A stretch of 15,502 nt of DNA from positions 1 through 15,502 of the forward strand of contig JAEWIL010000089.1 of assembly GCA_023387085.1 (NCBI GenBank), written 5' to 3'. Made by a program: the position numbers and the translations under genes. The stretch is from Pseudomonadota bacterium. GTDB lineage: Bacteria; Pseudomonadota; Alphaproteobacteria; Sphingomonadales; Sphingomonadaceae. Within the stretch, counting starts at the first letter, position 1; each line of letters starts with the position of its first letter. Under the pieces are notes generated by a model that had not been told where the DNA came from, searched no databases, and worked only from the letters and a program-made list of their open reading frames with translations. Shown piece after piece: positions 6,556 through 15,313 of this stretch.

Positions 6556-6964
6556 TCAGCCTTTCGGTGCTGCCTTCACGGGATTACGCGCATGTGCCGC
6601 GAACGGCAGGTCGAGCCATGCATGGCGATGTTCCGACCAGACGGCCTGCTCGGGTTTCGGGAAATCCGGATCCTCGAACGCACCCGCCGCCACGCCCGTC
6701 AGGTGCTGCATGCGCGCAGGTTCCCACCAGAGCGACGACCCGCATTCGGGACAAAAATGGAAGAGGACGTCGAAGCCGCCGGTTGAACGTCTTCGCGGTG
6801 CCCGCCGTGACGACCACATGATCGCGCGGGAAGAAGGCGGCGACGCTGAACAAGGATCCGGTCCGCCGTTGGCAATCGAAGCAATGGCAAAGCGAGACCT
6901 TGACCGGCTCGCCCGAGCAGCTCAGCACCAGCTTGCCGCAATGACAGGATGCGCGTCTCTCCAT
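6556..6964 (-). pseudogene. GFA/CENP-V family protein, frameshifted
   Basis: The GFA family (glutathione-dependent formaldehyde-activating enzyme-like) binds zinc through conserved Cys groups. The N-terminal half starts at 6964 with MERRASCHCG, then LCHCFDCQRRTGSLFSVAAF and continues to about TAKTF. The family continuation FHFCPECGSSLWWEP, VAAGAFEDPDFPKP and SEHRHAWLDLP lies in another frame, from about 6780 to the stop at 6556. A one-base insertion or two-base loss near 6775-6790 joins them. Both halves keep all expected Cys residues and otherwise look intact, so either a recent mutation or a sequencing error is possible. No clear ribosome binding site precedes the ATG. Confidence 0.8.
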
Positions 6965-7025
6965 GGGAGAGAATGACTAGCATTTCCTGGCGAGCAAACA
7001 AACCGCGAGCGAAGAAGAGTTATAA

Positions 7026-7062
7026 GGAAAAGGCCGGCCTGCGGATGCGGACCGGCCTTTCC
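7026..7062 (-). terminator. Intrinsic terminator of the small secreted protein gene
   Basis: On the minus strand the stem AAAGGCCGG...CCGGCCTTT (7029-7037 with 7052-7060, 14-base loop) is followed by TTTTCCTTATAA. It starts about 20 bases after the stop of the 58-aa secreted protein. Confidence 0.8.
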
Positions 7063-7083
7063 GGACGGAGGCGATGCGGCCGA

Positions 7084-7260
7084 TCAGTTGGCCTTCTTCT
7101 CGACCTTCTTCGCGGCGTGGGCCGGAGCCTTCTTCGCCGGAGCCTTCTTGGTGGCGGTCTTCGCGGGCTGGGCAGCCGGCGCCGTCGCGGCGAAAGCCGA
7201 TCCGCTGACGATCGCGAGCGACAGGGCACCGGCGGCGGCGAGTTTGGCAAAGTTACGCAT
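7084..7260 (-). CDS. Small secreted Lys/Ala/Pro-rich protein, 58 aa
   Basis: A signal peptide (MRNFAKLAAAGALSLAIVSG, then SAFA as the likely cleavage site near residue 24) is followed by about 34 residues made almost only of Ala, Lys, Pro, Thr and Val, with TKKAPAKKAPAHAAKKVEKK resembling a histone H1 tail. Start at 7260 is supported by AAGGAG six to eight bases upstream; an in-frame ATG at 7293 would spoil the signal peptide. The mature peptide is strongly cationic and would lie in the periplasm or outside, where it might bind anionic lipids, nucleic acid or polysaccharide. Function unknown. Confidence 0.8.
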   Translation of the reverse strand: MRNFAKLAAAGALSLAIVSGSAFAATAPAAQPAKTATKKAPAKKAPAHAAKKVEKKAN

Positions 7261-7314
7261 GGGTTTCACTCCTTGACTGTTGATCCGCCGCATCGTCGCG
7301 GGCGAAGCCAGGGG

Positions 7315-7359
7315 GAGCCGGTCCTTACCAGGGTCAGGGGGGATGGAGCGGACCGGCTC
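7315..7359. repeat. 10-bp perfect inverted repeat between genes
   Basis: GAGCCGGTCC (7315-7324) and GGACCGGCTC (7350-7359) are exact reverse complements with a 25-base spacer. They lie between the Sel1-like gene stop (7456) and the start of the 58-aa secreted protein (7260), both on the minus strand. There is no T run, so it may be a factor-dependent terminator, an RNA-stabilising hairpin or a leader structure for the small gene. Confidence 0.45.
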
Positions 7360-7455
7360 AACCCGACGAGGACGGATTAGCCCCCCGTCCTTGCCCGGCC
7401 GATGACCGCCGCATTACTTTTTGGTCATTTTCGGGTGGCGTGCAGCCGCGCCCGG

Positions 7456-8466
7456 CTATCGCCCCTTCCGCTCGCCACGGGCAATTTCCAGCGCCTTGCG
7501 TGCTTCGCCGGCAGACTCGCTCTTCGGATCGAGCGACAGGCTGCGCTCGAGAAGCTCGACGGCGCGCGCCTTGTCGAGCGGAACATCCTTGCCGAGCTGA
7601 TAGGCGCGGCCGAGCGTGAAGCAGCTCTCGGCCTCGCCCAGCGTGCACGCCTTGTCGAACAGCTCGAGCGCACGGGTCCGGTTGCGGCGCGTCCCGCGAC
7701 CGTCGTCGGTCATGAAAGCCAGATTGCCGCACGCGTTCTTGTGATCGGCCTCGCACGCGCGCGCGAACAGCGCGACCGCCCGCCTGGGATCGTGGTTCAC
7801 GCCCTTCGCATCGCGATAGAGTACGCCGAGGTTGTAGCAGCCGTGGAGGTCGCCCGCATCGCACGCGACCTTGAATATGCGCGCGGCGCGGCGCTGGTTG
7901 CGCGCGGCGCCCTTGCCCAGCGAATAGGAGGCGCCAAGGTTCGCGCATCCCTCGGTCGCGGTGCCGTCGCACGCTTTCTCGAACAGCGCGATCGCGCGTT
8001 GGGCATCGACGGCTACCCCGTCGCCGTTGATGTAGGACAGGCCGAGGTTGTTGCAGCCCATCGGCTCGTCCTGATCGCAGGCGCGGATATAATATTCGGC
8101 GGCGCGGCCGTGAGACTGCGCGACGCCCATTCCCTCGCCGTACAGATAGCCCGCCATCGTGCAGCCCGACGCGTTGCCGAGGTCGCACGCCCGGATGAAC
8201 AGCGCCGCGGCGCGCGCGTCGTCGCGGTCGACCTCGTCGCCCTCGTGAAAGGCGTAGGCGAGCTGGCGGCATGCCTCGCCATCTTCGGCGCGGCAGTCGC
8301 GGTCGAACGCATCGACCTTGCTGGCCGGTTCCGCCGCCTCACCGGGCGACGGGATCGCCACGACCGGCGCGCGTGTCTCAGCCTGAGCCCATGCCGACGG
8401 CGGACTCCACGGTCCGGCCAGCAGCAGCGCCAGCGCGCCGCGAAGCGGCAGACCGATGCCGCGCAT
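7456..8466 (-). CDS. Secreted Sel1-like repeat protein with Cys pairs (Hcp-like)
   Basis: A 336-aa exported protein. The signal peptide is residues 1-28, ending in SAWA. Then come seven 36-residue Sel1-like (TPR-related) units, each with a C-x7-C pair: Cys 58/66, 94/102, 130/138, 166/174, 202/210, 238/246 and 274/282. Typical units read ALFEKACDGTATEGCANLG and AARIFKVACDAGDLHGCYNL. Cys pairs in this position form disulfides that clamp each helical hairpin in Helicobacter cysteine-rich proteins (Hcp), so a disulfide-stabilised periplasmic binding scaffold is likely. The start at 8466 lies 5 bases after the lepA stop, implying cotranscription. Partner unknown. The long extension of this frame into lepA is not coding. 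Confidence 0.88.
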   Translation of the reverse strand: MRGIGLPLRGALALLLAGPWSPPSAWAQAETRAPVVAIPSPGEAAEPASKVDAFDRDCRAEDGEACRQLAYAFHEGDEVDRDDARAAALFIRACDLGNASGCTMAGYLYGEGMGVAQSHGRAAEYYIRACDQDEPMGCNNLGLSYINGDGVAVDAQRAIALFEKACDGTATEGCANLGASYSLGKGAARNQRRAARIFKVACDAGDLHGCYNLGVLYRDAKGVNHDPRRAVALFARACEADHKNACGNLAFMTDDGRGTRRNRTRALELFDKACTLGEAESCFTLGRAYQLGKDVPLDKARAVELLERSLSLDPKSESAGEARKALEIARGERKGR

Positions 8467-8471
8467 CACGA

Positions 8472-10295
<1,824 letters not shown>

Positions 10296-10340
10296 GCGCG
10301 GCGCCCTAGCAGGCGAAAGCGCCGCTGTCAGCAAGGGTCT

Positions 10341-10395
10341 TAAAGCCACAAAAGCCCCGCATGCGCGGGCCGGTTTTGAGGCTTTTGTGGCTTTA
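10341..10395. repeat. 16-bp perfect inverted repeat upstream of lepA
   Basis: TAAAGCCACAAAAGCC (10341-10356) and GGCTTTTGTGGCTTTA (10380-10395) are exact reverse complements. The 23-base spacer begins with a nested CCGC-ATGC-GCGG hairpin. It lies 46-100 bases upstream of the lepA start, so it would fold in the lepA leader if transcribed, or act as a transcription block for whatever reads toward the methyltransferase gene. A mobile-element or att remnant is also possible. Confidence 0.7.
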
Positions 10396-10402
10396 GTGGA
10401 CC

Positions 10403-10515
10403 AAAGTTCAGCAAAGGTCAGCCCAATGGCGCATCCTGTCGTGGCGCGTCTGGCCGGGGGCAAAGGTCGCGAAGGTCACCCACACGGCGCATGCGGGCGA
10501 AAGATCGCAAAGGTC
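10403..10515. repeat. AAAGGTC direct-repeat family
   Basis: AAAGGTC or a one-base variant occurs at 10403 (AAAGTTC), 10413, 10462, 10471 (GAAGGTC), 10500 (AAAGATC) and 10509. They form three close pairs with 9-10 base spacing, and the pairs repeat about every 48 bases. Two copies continue with a shared GGCGCAT about 14 bases on (10428 and 10486). Helical-turn spacing within pairs fits tandem protein-binding sites, but duplication by slippage is equally possible. The remaining 10516-10719 shows no gene or clear promoter. Confidence 0.55.
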
Positions 10516-10719
10516 GCACGCAGGCGCGATGTTTGGCGCGGGCGGGGGGCAGCAGATTTGGACGAGTCAAAGAGCCAGACGCGGAAGGCTGGCATGGCGG
10601 GATAATGTAGGAAAGGGGTTTTTGCAGCCGCCGCCAAAACGACAATATCTCCGCTTGCTCTCACCCAAGGCCGACGCCACTGTGCCGCCTTATCAAATCG
10701 GGGTCGGGCGAAAAGACGG

Positions 10720-10788
10720 ATGGATATTGCGACTTATCTGGAAGAGGTGCGCGATTTCGCGTCTATTCGCCACGGAGCAGTCTCGTGA
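10720..10788 (+). CDS. Possible 22-aa leader peptide
   Basis: ATG at 10720 opens a 22-codon frame (MDIATYLEEVRDFASIRHGA then Val-Ser) whose TGA overlaps the GTG start of the large methyltransferase gene (GTGA, 10785-10788). The GGAG ribosome binding site of the larger gene lies inside it. No strong ribosome binding site precedes the ATG. It may couple translation of the next gene or be chance. Confidence 0.3.
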   Translation: MDIATYLEEVRDFASIRHGAVS

Positions 10789-13157
10789 GCCTGTTCGATA
10801 CCTTGGCGCGTGCCCGCACCGAGGAAGACGTCAAGGACGCCTATATTGCGGCGCTCGGCCTTAAGGGCGTGTTCAAGGGGTTGGTCGATATCCAGACACC
10901 CGAAATCTGGTTCGAGGCAAAGGAAGCCTCGACCCCGCCGCTGCTGATGTTTGCGCAATTGCTTGTTTATGTACGCGCAGCGCGCAAGCGGGGCGAGGCG
11001 ATCCCCGGCTTTCTCTGTGTAATCGACCGCGAGAAGGCGGCTCTGATGGCGACCGAGCACGCACTGCCGCTGCTCGATGACAAGGCCATCGTCTGGCCCA
11101 AATCCGGCTCGGCGGCGGACAAGGTGCTGGCGGCGCAGATTGCCCCCATTATCGAAACCCACTTCATCCTCTACCAGATCGACGGTTACGAGGCCGAATT
11201 CATCAAGGCCGCCAAGGATGCGGTGCGCGAAGGCCGCATCATTCGCACCCCAATCACGCCCGACAACTTGCGGCAGGTGTTCGACAAATGGGTGGCGATG
11301 GTCGGCGTCGAATTGGGCGTGAAGCGCGAGGCAGATTACGCCGTCCTGTTCTTCGCCGACATCATGCATGATGGCCGCAACGAAGCGATGCGCAACCTGC
11401 CCGCGCGGCTGCTGTTCAGCGGCGACAAGCCGGTGTTCATCATGGGGGCCGAGCAATACGAACTGGCCAGCGAGCGCGGCTATCGCAATTTCTGGAACAT
11501 CTATCACCGCCCGCCCGAACAGAAGCACCGGCACTATCTACTCGAACGGCGCGACAGCCTGCTGCCGATGGACGACCAGAAGTTCAAAGGCGCGTTCTAC
11601 ACCCCGCTGCACATCGTCGACAAAGCCTATGATCAGCTTGCCGCAACGCTCGGCGCGGACTGGCAGCAGAAATATATCGTCTGGGATATGTGTGCGGGCG
11701 TCGGCAATCTAGAGGCCAAGCATTCCAACCTGCGCAACGTGTATATGTCCACGCTGGATCAGGAGGACGTGACGATCATGCGCAGCAACCCGGCCTTCGC
11801 CGGGGCGGAGATTTTTCAATACGACTACCTCAACGACGATGTGACCGATTTCGGTGAGATCGATTACAGCCTGTCGGGCAAGGTGCCGATGGCGCTGCGA
11901 CATGCCATTGCCGATGCGCGCGAGGGCAAGAAGGGCGCGAAGCCCATTCTGGTGCTGATCAATCCGCCTTATGGTGAGGCAGCGAACGCTCAAGGTAACG
12001 CAGGAAAAACCGGAATCGCTACTACCCGTGTTAGCCATGGAATGGACGACTTAGGCTATGCCGCGCGAGAGTTGTTCGCTCAATTCATGCATCGCATGAT
12101 GGCCGAACTTCCAAACGCAAAGCTCGCGATGTTCGCCAAGCTCAAGTATGTAAACGCGCCAAATTTCGACAAATTTCGAGATCGTTGGACGGCCAAATAT
12201 CTCGATGGCTTCGTTGTTCCTAGCAAGGTCTTCGATGGATTGAAGGGGAACTACCCAATCGGCTTTCTAATCTGGGACATGCGCATCAAGGCGCCGTCAG
12301 ACGTAGTGACTACGACAGCGCTCGACCGGAATGGGAATGCAATCGGCGAGAAGTCATTCTTCAATGTCCCAAATGACCAAATGTTGAGCAAATGGATTGT
12401 CCGGCTGCCTGCATCTGGTGAGATTGTCCCGCTAACCAATGCGGTTACCCCAAAAACTGGCTACGCAAAGGTTAGCACATGGCACGAAGGCGCGATTGGG
12501 CACATGCTCGCAAACGCAAATGACCTTCAACACGCGAGCACCCTTACGGCGATGTATTCGTCGGTTTGTAGTCAGGGCAATGGCTACTACGTCACCCCCG
12601 AGAACCTCTGGCAAGCCGCCATCGTCTTCTCCGTCCGCCGCCTCATCAAGCCGACATGGCTCAACGACCGCGACCAGTTCTTGCAACCCTCGCAGCCGCT
12701 GTCCGACGAGTTCAAATCAGATTGCCTTGTCTGGATGCTGTTCAACGGCAGCAACCTCACCGCCGGGGCGAACGGGCTGCGTTGGAATGATCGCGATTGG
12801 TCGCTCACCAATCACTTCATCCCCTTTACCGAGGCCGAAGTCGGCGCGAAGGCGCGCTTCGAGAGCGACTTCATGGTGCGCTACATGGCAGGCATGACCG
12901 TCTCGCCCGACGCGCAGGCCGTGCTCGACGAAGGCCGCAAGCTGTGGAGGCGATTCCACGCAACGAGTTTCCCCAATAAGATCAGGGAAGAATATAAACT
13001 CAACCGCGCGGATGCCGGGTGGTATCAAGTGCGCCGCGCACTCGAAGCTTATGGCGATACAGAATTGACTGATTTCGATCCGTTCAAGGCCGCTTATGCC
13101 GCGCTCGGTGAAAAGCTGCGGCCGATGGTGTATGAATTGGGCTTCCTGCCGGGGTAG
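10785..13157 (+). CDS. Type IIG-like restriction-modification protein (adenine-specific MTase)
   Basis: A 790-aa protein with an amino-methyltransferase core: motif X as GAFYTP (269-274), motif I as DMCAGVGNLE (301-310) and motif IV as NPPYGEA (393-399), the N6-adenine or N4-cytosine signature of Eco57I-type enzymes. The N-terminal region has D35, then WFEAK with E44 and K46, fitting a PD-(D/E)xK nuclease site. Residues after motif IV probably include the target recognition domain. So one chain may both cut and methylate DNA, although it is shorter than many Type IIG enzymes and no specificity or restriction subunit is adjacent. GTG at 10785 has GGAG seven bases upstream. Codons 400-600 are clearly less GC-rich than the rest. 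A solitary methyltransferase or phage-defence part are alternatives. Confidence 0.82.
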   Translation: MSLFDTLARARTEEDVKDAYIAALGLKGVFKGLVDIQTPEIWFEAKEASTPPLLMFAQLLVYVRAARKRGEAIPGFLCVIDREKAALMATEHALPLLDDKAIVWPKSGSAADKVLAAQIAPIIETHFILYQIDGYEAEFIKAAKDAVREGRIIRTPITPDNLRQVFDKWVAMVGVELGVKREADYAVLFFADIMHDGRNEAMRNLPARLLFSGDKPVFIMGAEQYELASERGYRNFWNIYHRPPEQKHRHYLLERRDSLLPMDDQKFKGAFYTPLHIVDKAYDQLAATLGADWQQKYIVWDMCAGVGNLEAKHSNLRNVYMSTLDQEDVTIMRSNPAFAGAEIFQYDYLNDDVTDFGEIDYSLSGKVPMALRHAIADAREGKKGAKPILVLINPPYGEAANAQGNAGKTGIATTRVSHGMDDLGYAARELFAQFMHRMMAELPNAKLAMFAKLKYVNAPNFDKFRDRWTAKYLDGFVVPSKVFDGLKGNYPIGFLIWDMRIKAPSDVVTTTALDRNGNAIGEKSFFNVPNDQMLSKWIVRLPASGEIVPLTNAVTPKTGYAKVSTWHEGAIGHMLANANDLQHASTLTAMYSSVCSQGNGYYVTPENLWQAAIVFSVRRLIKPTWLNDRDQFLQPSQPLSDEFKSDCLVWMLFNGSNLTAGANGLRWNDRDWSLTNHFIPFTEAEVGAKARFESDFMVRYMAGMTVSPDAQAVLDEGRKLWRRFHATSFPNKIREEYKLNRADAGWYQVRRALEAYGDTELTDFDPFKAAYAALGEKLRPMVYELGFLPG

Positions 13158-13191
13158 TCACCCGCGATACCCGCTACATTGATTGTCCGTA

Positions 13192-13222
13192 ATCCTCCCC
13201 ATCGCTGTGCGACAGGGAGGAT
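13192..13222. terminator. Hairpin between convergent genes
   Basis: ATCCTCCC (13192-13199) and GGGAGGAT (13215-13222) form a perfect 8-bp stem with a 15-base loop. It sits between the convergent methyltransferase and cupin/HEAT genes and touches the latter's stop codon. No T run follows on either strand, so terminator activity is uncertain. Confidence 0.4.
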
Positions 13223-14121
13223 CAGATGGCCAGCCACCGCCTGCAATCATCGCGCACCCGCGCATCGCTGTCCCCTATCCCGCGCTCCAGCACCGTCGCT
13301 CTCGCCTCGCCGTCCGCCACGGCCGCCAGCGCGGCGATCGCGTTGGCGCGGACACGCGGCACCGGGTGCGCCCGCGCGAACTGTTCGGCGATGTCCTTGC
13401 CGTTGTCGGTCAGGTGGACCGCGCAGCGCAGCAGCATTTCGCCGGGGGTTATCGTCGGGCGCCGCGCGATCGTGCCGCGCCCGCCCGTTTCTTGGCCGAG
13501 GTCGACGATATATTGGTCGCGCCAGGGGACGTGCTCGCCCTCGTCCATGATGTTGAGGCTGACCGAGAGGCTGTCGGGCGGGAGCTGGCTGTGGATGTCG
13601 CGGTGGGCGCGGTAGAGCATCATCTTGCCCTCGCTGAGCTGGCGGCGCTCGACGAAGGTCAGGTCCAGCGGCTCGCCGACGCGGCCGTCGACCGGTTCGG
13701 CGTCATACTCATAATAGTCGCTGATATAGCCGGGGCCGGAATAGCCGGTGGTGAGGAAGTGGAAATTATGGTCGTGCGGCAGGCCGTAGGCGAAGGCCAG
13801 CGGGCCGCTCGCGGTATAGACCGCGTCGGTCGCGGCGGGCCAGAGGTTGGCGCGGAGGAAATGCCCGCGCGGGCTGCGGTGGAGCAGGAAGACCTGCGCC
13901 GAATAGCGGTTGGTCGCGAGCTGATCCGCATAGCTCGCCTTGAGTTCGGCGATGATACGGTCGGCGAGGAAGCTGCGGTTGCGCTGGAGGCCGGCGAGGA
14001 GGTCGGCGCAGCGCGAGATGCTGGCCTCGTCGGCGAGATCGACGCCATGCTCGTCGAGGCGCGCGGCGATTTCCTCGAGGTCGAGAGTGGGGCCGGCGGG
14101 CGGATCGATCAGGCGGGGCAT
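13222..14121 (-). CDS. Cupin-like (cysteine-dioxygenase-like) protein with C-terminal HEAT-like repeat
   Basis: A 299-aa protein of no family I can name with certainty. An N-terminal helical part (about 1-75) is followed by a beta-rich cupin-like core. There, LPHDHNFHF (H116-x-H118) and, 55-59 residues later, YRAHRDIHSQ (H173/H177) before SLSVSLNIM resemble the H-x-H and distal His iron ligands of cysteine dioxygenase-type enzymes. A C-terminal segment (about 245-297, Arg-Val-Arg-Ala-Asn-Ala repeats) looks like a HEAT repeat pair. A mononuclear iron oxygenase acting on a peptide or protein is inferred. Its start overlaps the previous gene by 13 bases, so the two are coupled. No signal peptide. 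Confidence 0.7.
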   Translation of the reverse strand: MPRLIDPPAGPTLDLEEIAARLDEHGVDLADEASISRCADLLAGLQRNRSFLADRIIAELKASYADQLATNRYSAQVFLLHRSPRGHFLRANLWPAATDAVYTASGPLAFAYGLPHDHNFHFLTTGYSGPGYISDYYEYDAEPVDGRVGEPLDLTFVERRQLSEGKMMLYRAHRDIHSQLPPDSLSVSLNIMDEGEHVPWRDQYIVDLGQETGGRGTIARRPTITPGEMLLRCAVHLTDNGKDIAEQFARAHPVPRVRANAIAALAAVADGEARATVLERGIGDSDARVRDDCRRWLAI

Positions 14122-15086
14122 GGCTCGGCTTTCGGGGCGGGATAGAGCGCCAGCGTCGCGGCGGCGGCGCGGCGGATTTCGGGGTGCGGATCCGCCGCCG
14201 CCATCGCTTCGACCCTGGGGCGCGCGGCGGCGGGATCGAGCGCGACGAGCTCGCGCAGCGCCGACCAGCGCGCGGCGAAATCCCCGGCATGCGTTGCCTC
14301 GACGAAGAGCGGGGCGGCGTCGGCGCGGCCGAAGCTGCGCAGCAGCGCGAGCGCCATCGTGCGAAAGCTGCTGTCGCGGCGCGAGGCCGAGACATGGGCG
14401 AGGCGGCCGCCGGCGATGTCATAGCTGCGGATCGGCAGCGGCGACGGCGGCTGCACCGCGAGTTCGAGGAGCAGCACGTCGCCGGCGGCATGCGACAGGG
14501 AGAAGGCTTCGCGCGCGGTATCGAGGTGCAGCGTCTCGCCTGTGGCGAGAGGGCGGGCCGGTTCGCTTTGGCAAGGTGCGGCGGCGACGGCCGAGAAGAT
14601 GCCCGCCGCCTCGGCCTCGCTCAGCGCGACGCGATGGCGGTGCAGCATCGCGCCGCCGCTCGCGAGGACATGGATCGCTGCAACGCCGGGAATGAAGATT
14701 GCGGTCGAAGGCGCGCGGCTCCCCTGCTCGAAGCGATGGATCTGCAACGACAGGCGGATGTTGCCCCGATCGGCGAGCACCAGGCCCGCCGCACCCTCGC
14801 CGCCGCCGACCGGGCGGAGCGGCGGACGGGCGAAGGGATCGGCGGCGAGCAATTCCATCGCGTCCGCAAGTCTTGCCCGCAGCCATGCGACATCGCGCAG
14901 CCAAGGCTGGAGCGCGGCCACCGCCAGGTCCGGCGGCGCATCGTGCAGCGCCCCGATCGTCGCCGCAAGCCCGCCGGGCAGCGCGTCGGCCATCCGCCAG
15001 CCGGATTCGAGACGGGCCGCGGCGGTGTGCAGGCGTTGGCGGCGCGTGCTGTCGGTGCGGGGATAATGGTCGTGGCGCGATATCAT
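14109..15086 (-). CDS. Degenerate cupin-like protein with C-terminal HEAT-like repeats
   Basis: A 325-aa protein that looks like a diverged partner of its downstream neighbour. It has a helical N-terminal part (about 1-85), a beta-rich centre (LSLQIHRFEQGSRAPSTAIF near 112-131, IHVLASGG, and DVLLLELAVQPP near 203-214) and C-terminal HEAT-like helices (about 240-315, ending HPEIRRAAAATLALYP). Where the neighbour has H-D-H this protein has P-S-T, so the metal site seems lost. Start at 15086 is supported by GGGGAGG just upstream. It follows the 50-aa peptide gene by 57 bases. A non-catalytic binding or scaffold subunit is inferred; the fold itself needs a structure prediction to be sure. Confidence 0.65.
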   Translation of the reverse strand: MISRHDHYPRTDSTRRQRLHTAAARLESGWRMADALPGGLAATIGALHDAPPDLAVAALQPWLRDVAWLRARLADAMELLAADPFARPPLRPVGGGEGAAGLVLADRGNIRLSLQIHRFEQGSRAPSTAIFIPGVAAIHVLASGGAMLHRHRVALSEAEAAGIFSAVAAAPCQSEPARPLATGETLHLDTAREAFSLSHAAGDVLLLELAVQPPSPLPIRSYDIAGGRLAHVSASRRDSSFRTMALALLRSFGRADAAPLFVEATHAGDFAARWSALRELVALDPAAARPRVEAMAAADPHPEIRRAAAATLALYPAPKAEPCPA

Positions 15087-15143
15087 GTGCCTCCCCTTCG
15101 CTGGTCGCGAACGACGTCGCGCCGCTCGCGGCCCGGCCCTTGG

Positions 15144-15296
15144 TCAGTCGTAGATGACCATCATCACGGTGACCGCGACTTCGAACACCGACGAGCCCGA
15201 ATGGCCGCCGCTGGTCCCGAGCGAGCCGAACAGACCGACGGCGGTATCGAGCCGCGGAACGGCGTCGATATCGATAGCTATGGTGGGCATTTGCAT
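15144..15296 (-). CDS. 50-aa peptide, candidate precursor of the cupin/HEAT system
   Basis: A 50-codon frame with an excellent ribosome binding site (AAGGAGAGG, about five bases before the ATG at 15296). The N-terminal half (IAIDIDAVPRLDTAVGLFGS) is mixed, then a Gly/Ser-rich turn GTSGGHSGSS (27-36) leads to a hydrophobic C-terminal stretch VFEVAVTVMMVIYD. It has no Cys and no standard signal peptide. The bipartite form and position before two possible modifying enzymes fit a RiPP precursor with leader, Gly hinge and core, but a small structural subunit is also possible. A second ATG at 15290 would remove two residues. Confidence 0.65.
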   Translation of the reverse strand: MQMPTIAIDIDAVPRLDTAVGLFGSLGTSGGHSGSSVFEVAVTVMMVIYD

Positions 15297-15313
15297 GAGC
15301 CTCTCCTTGCAAA

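Noticed and set aside
10403..10515. CRISPR array or plasmid iterons
   Set aside because: The repeats are only 7-10 bases and imperfect, with no uniform spacers, and no cas or replication gene is nearby.
10476..10645. Minus-strand short proteins between lepA and the methyltransferase gene
   Set aside because: Arg/Pro-rich translations without ribosome binding sites or domains, overlapping the direct repeats.
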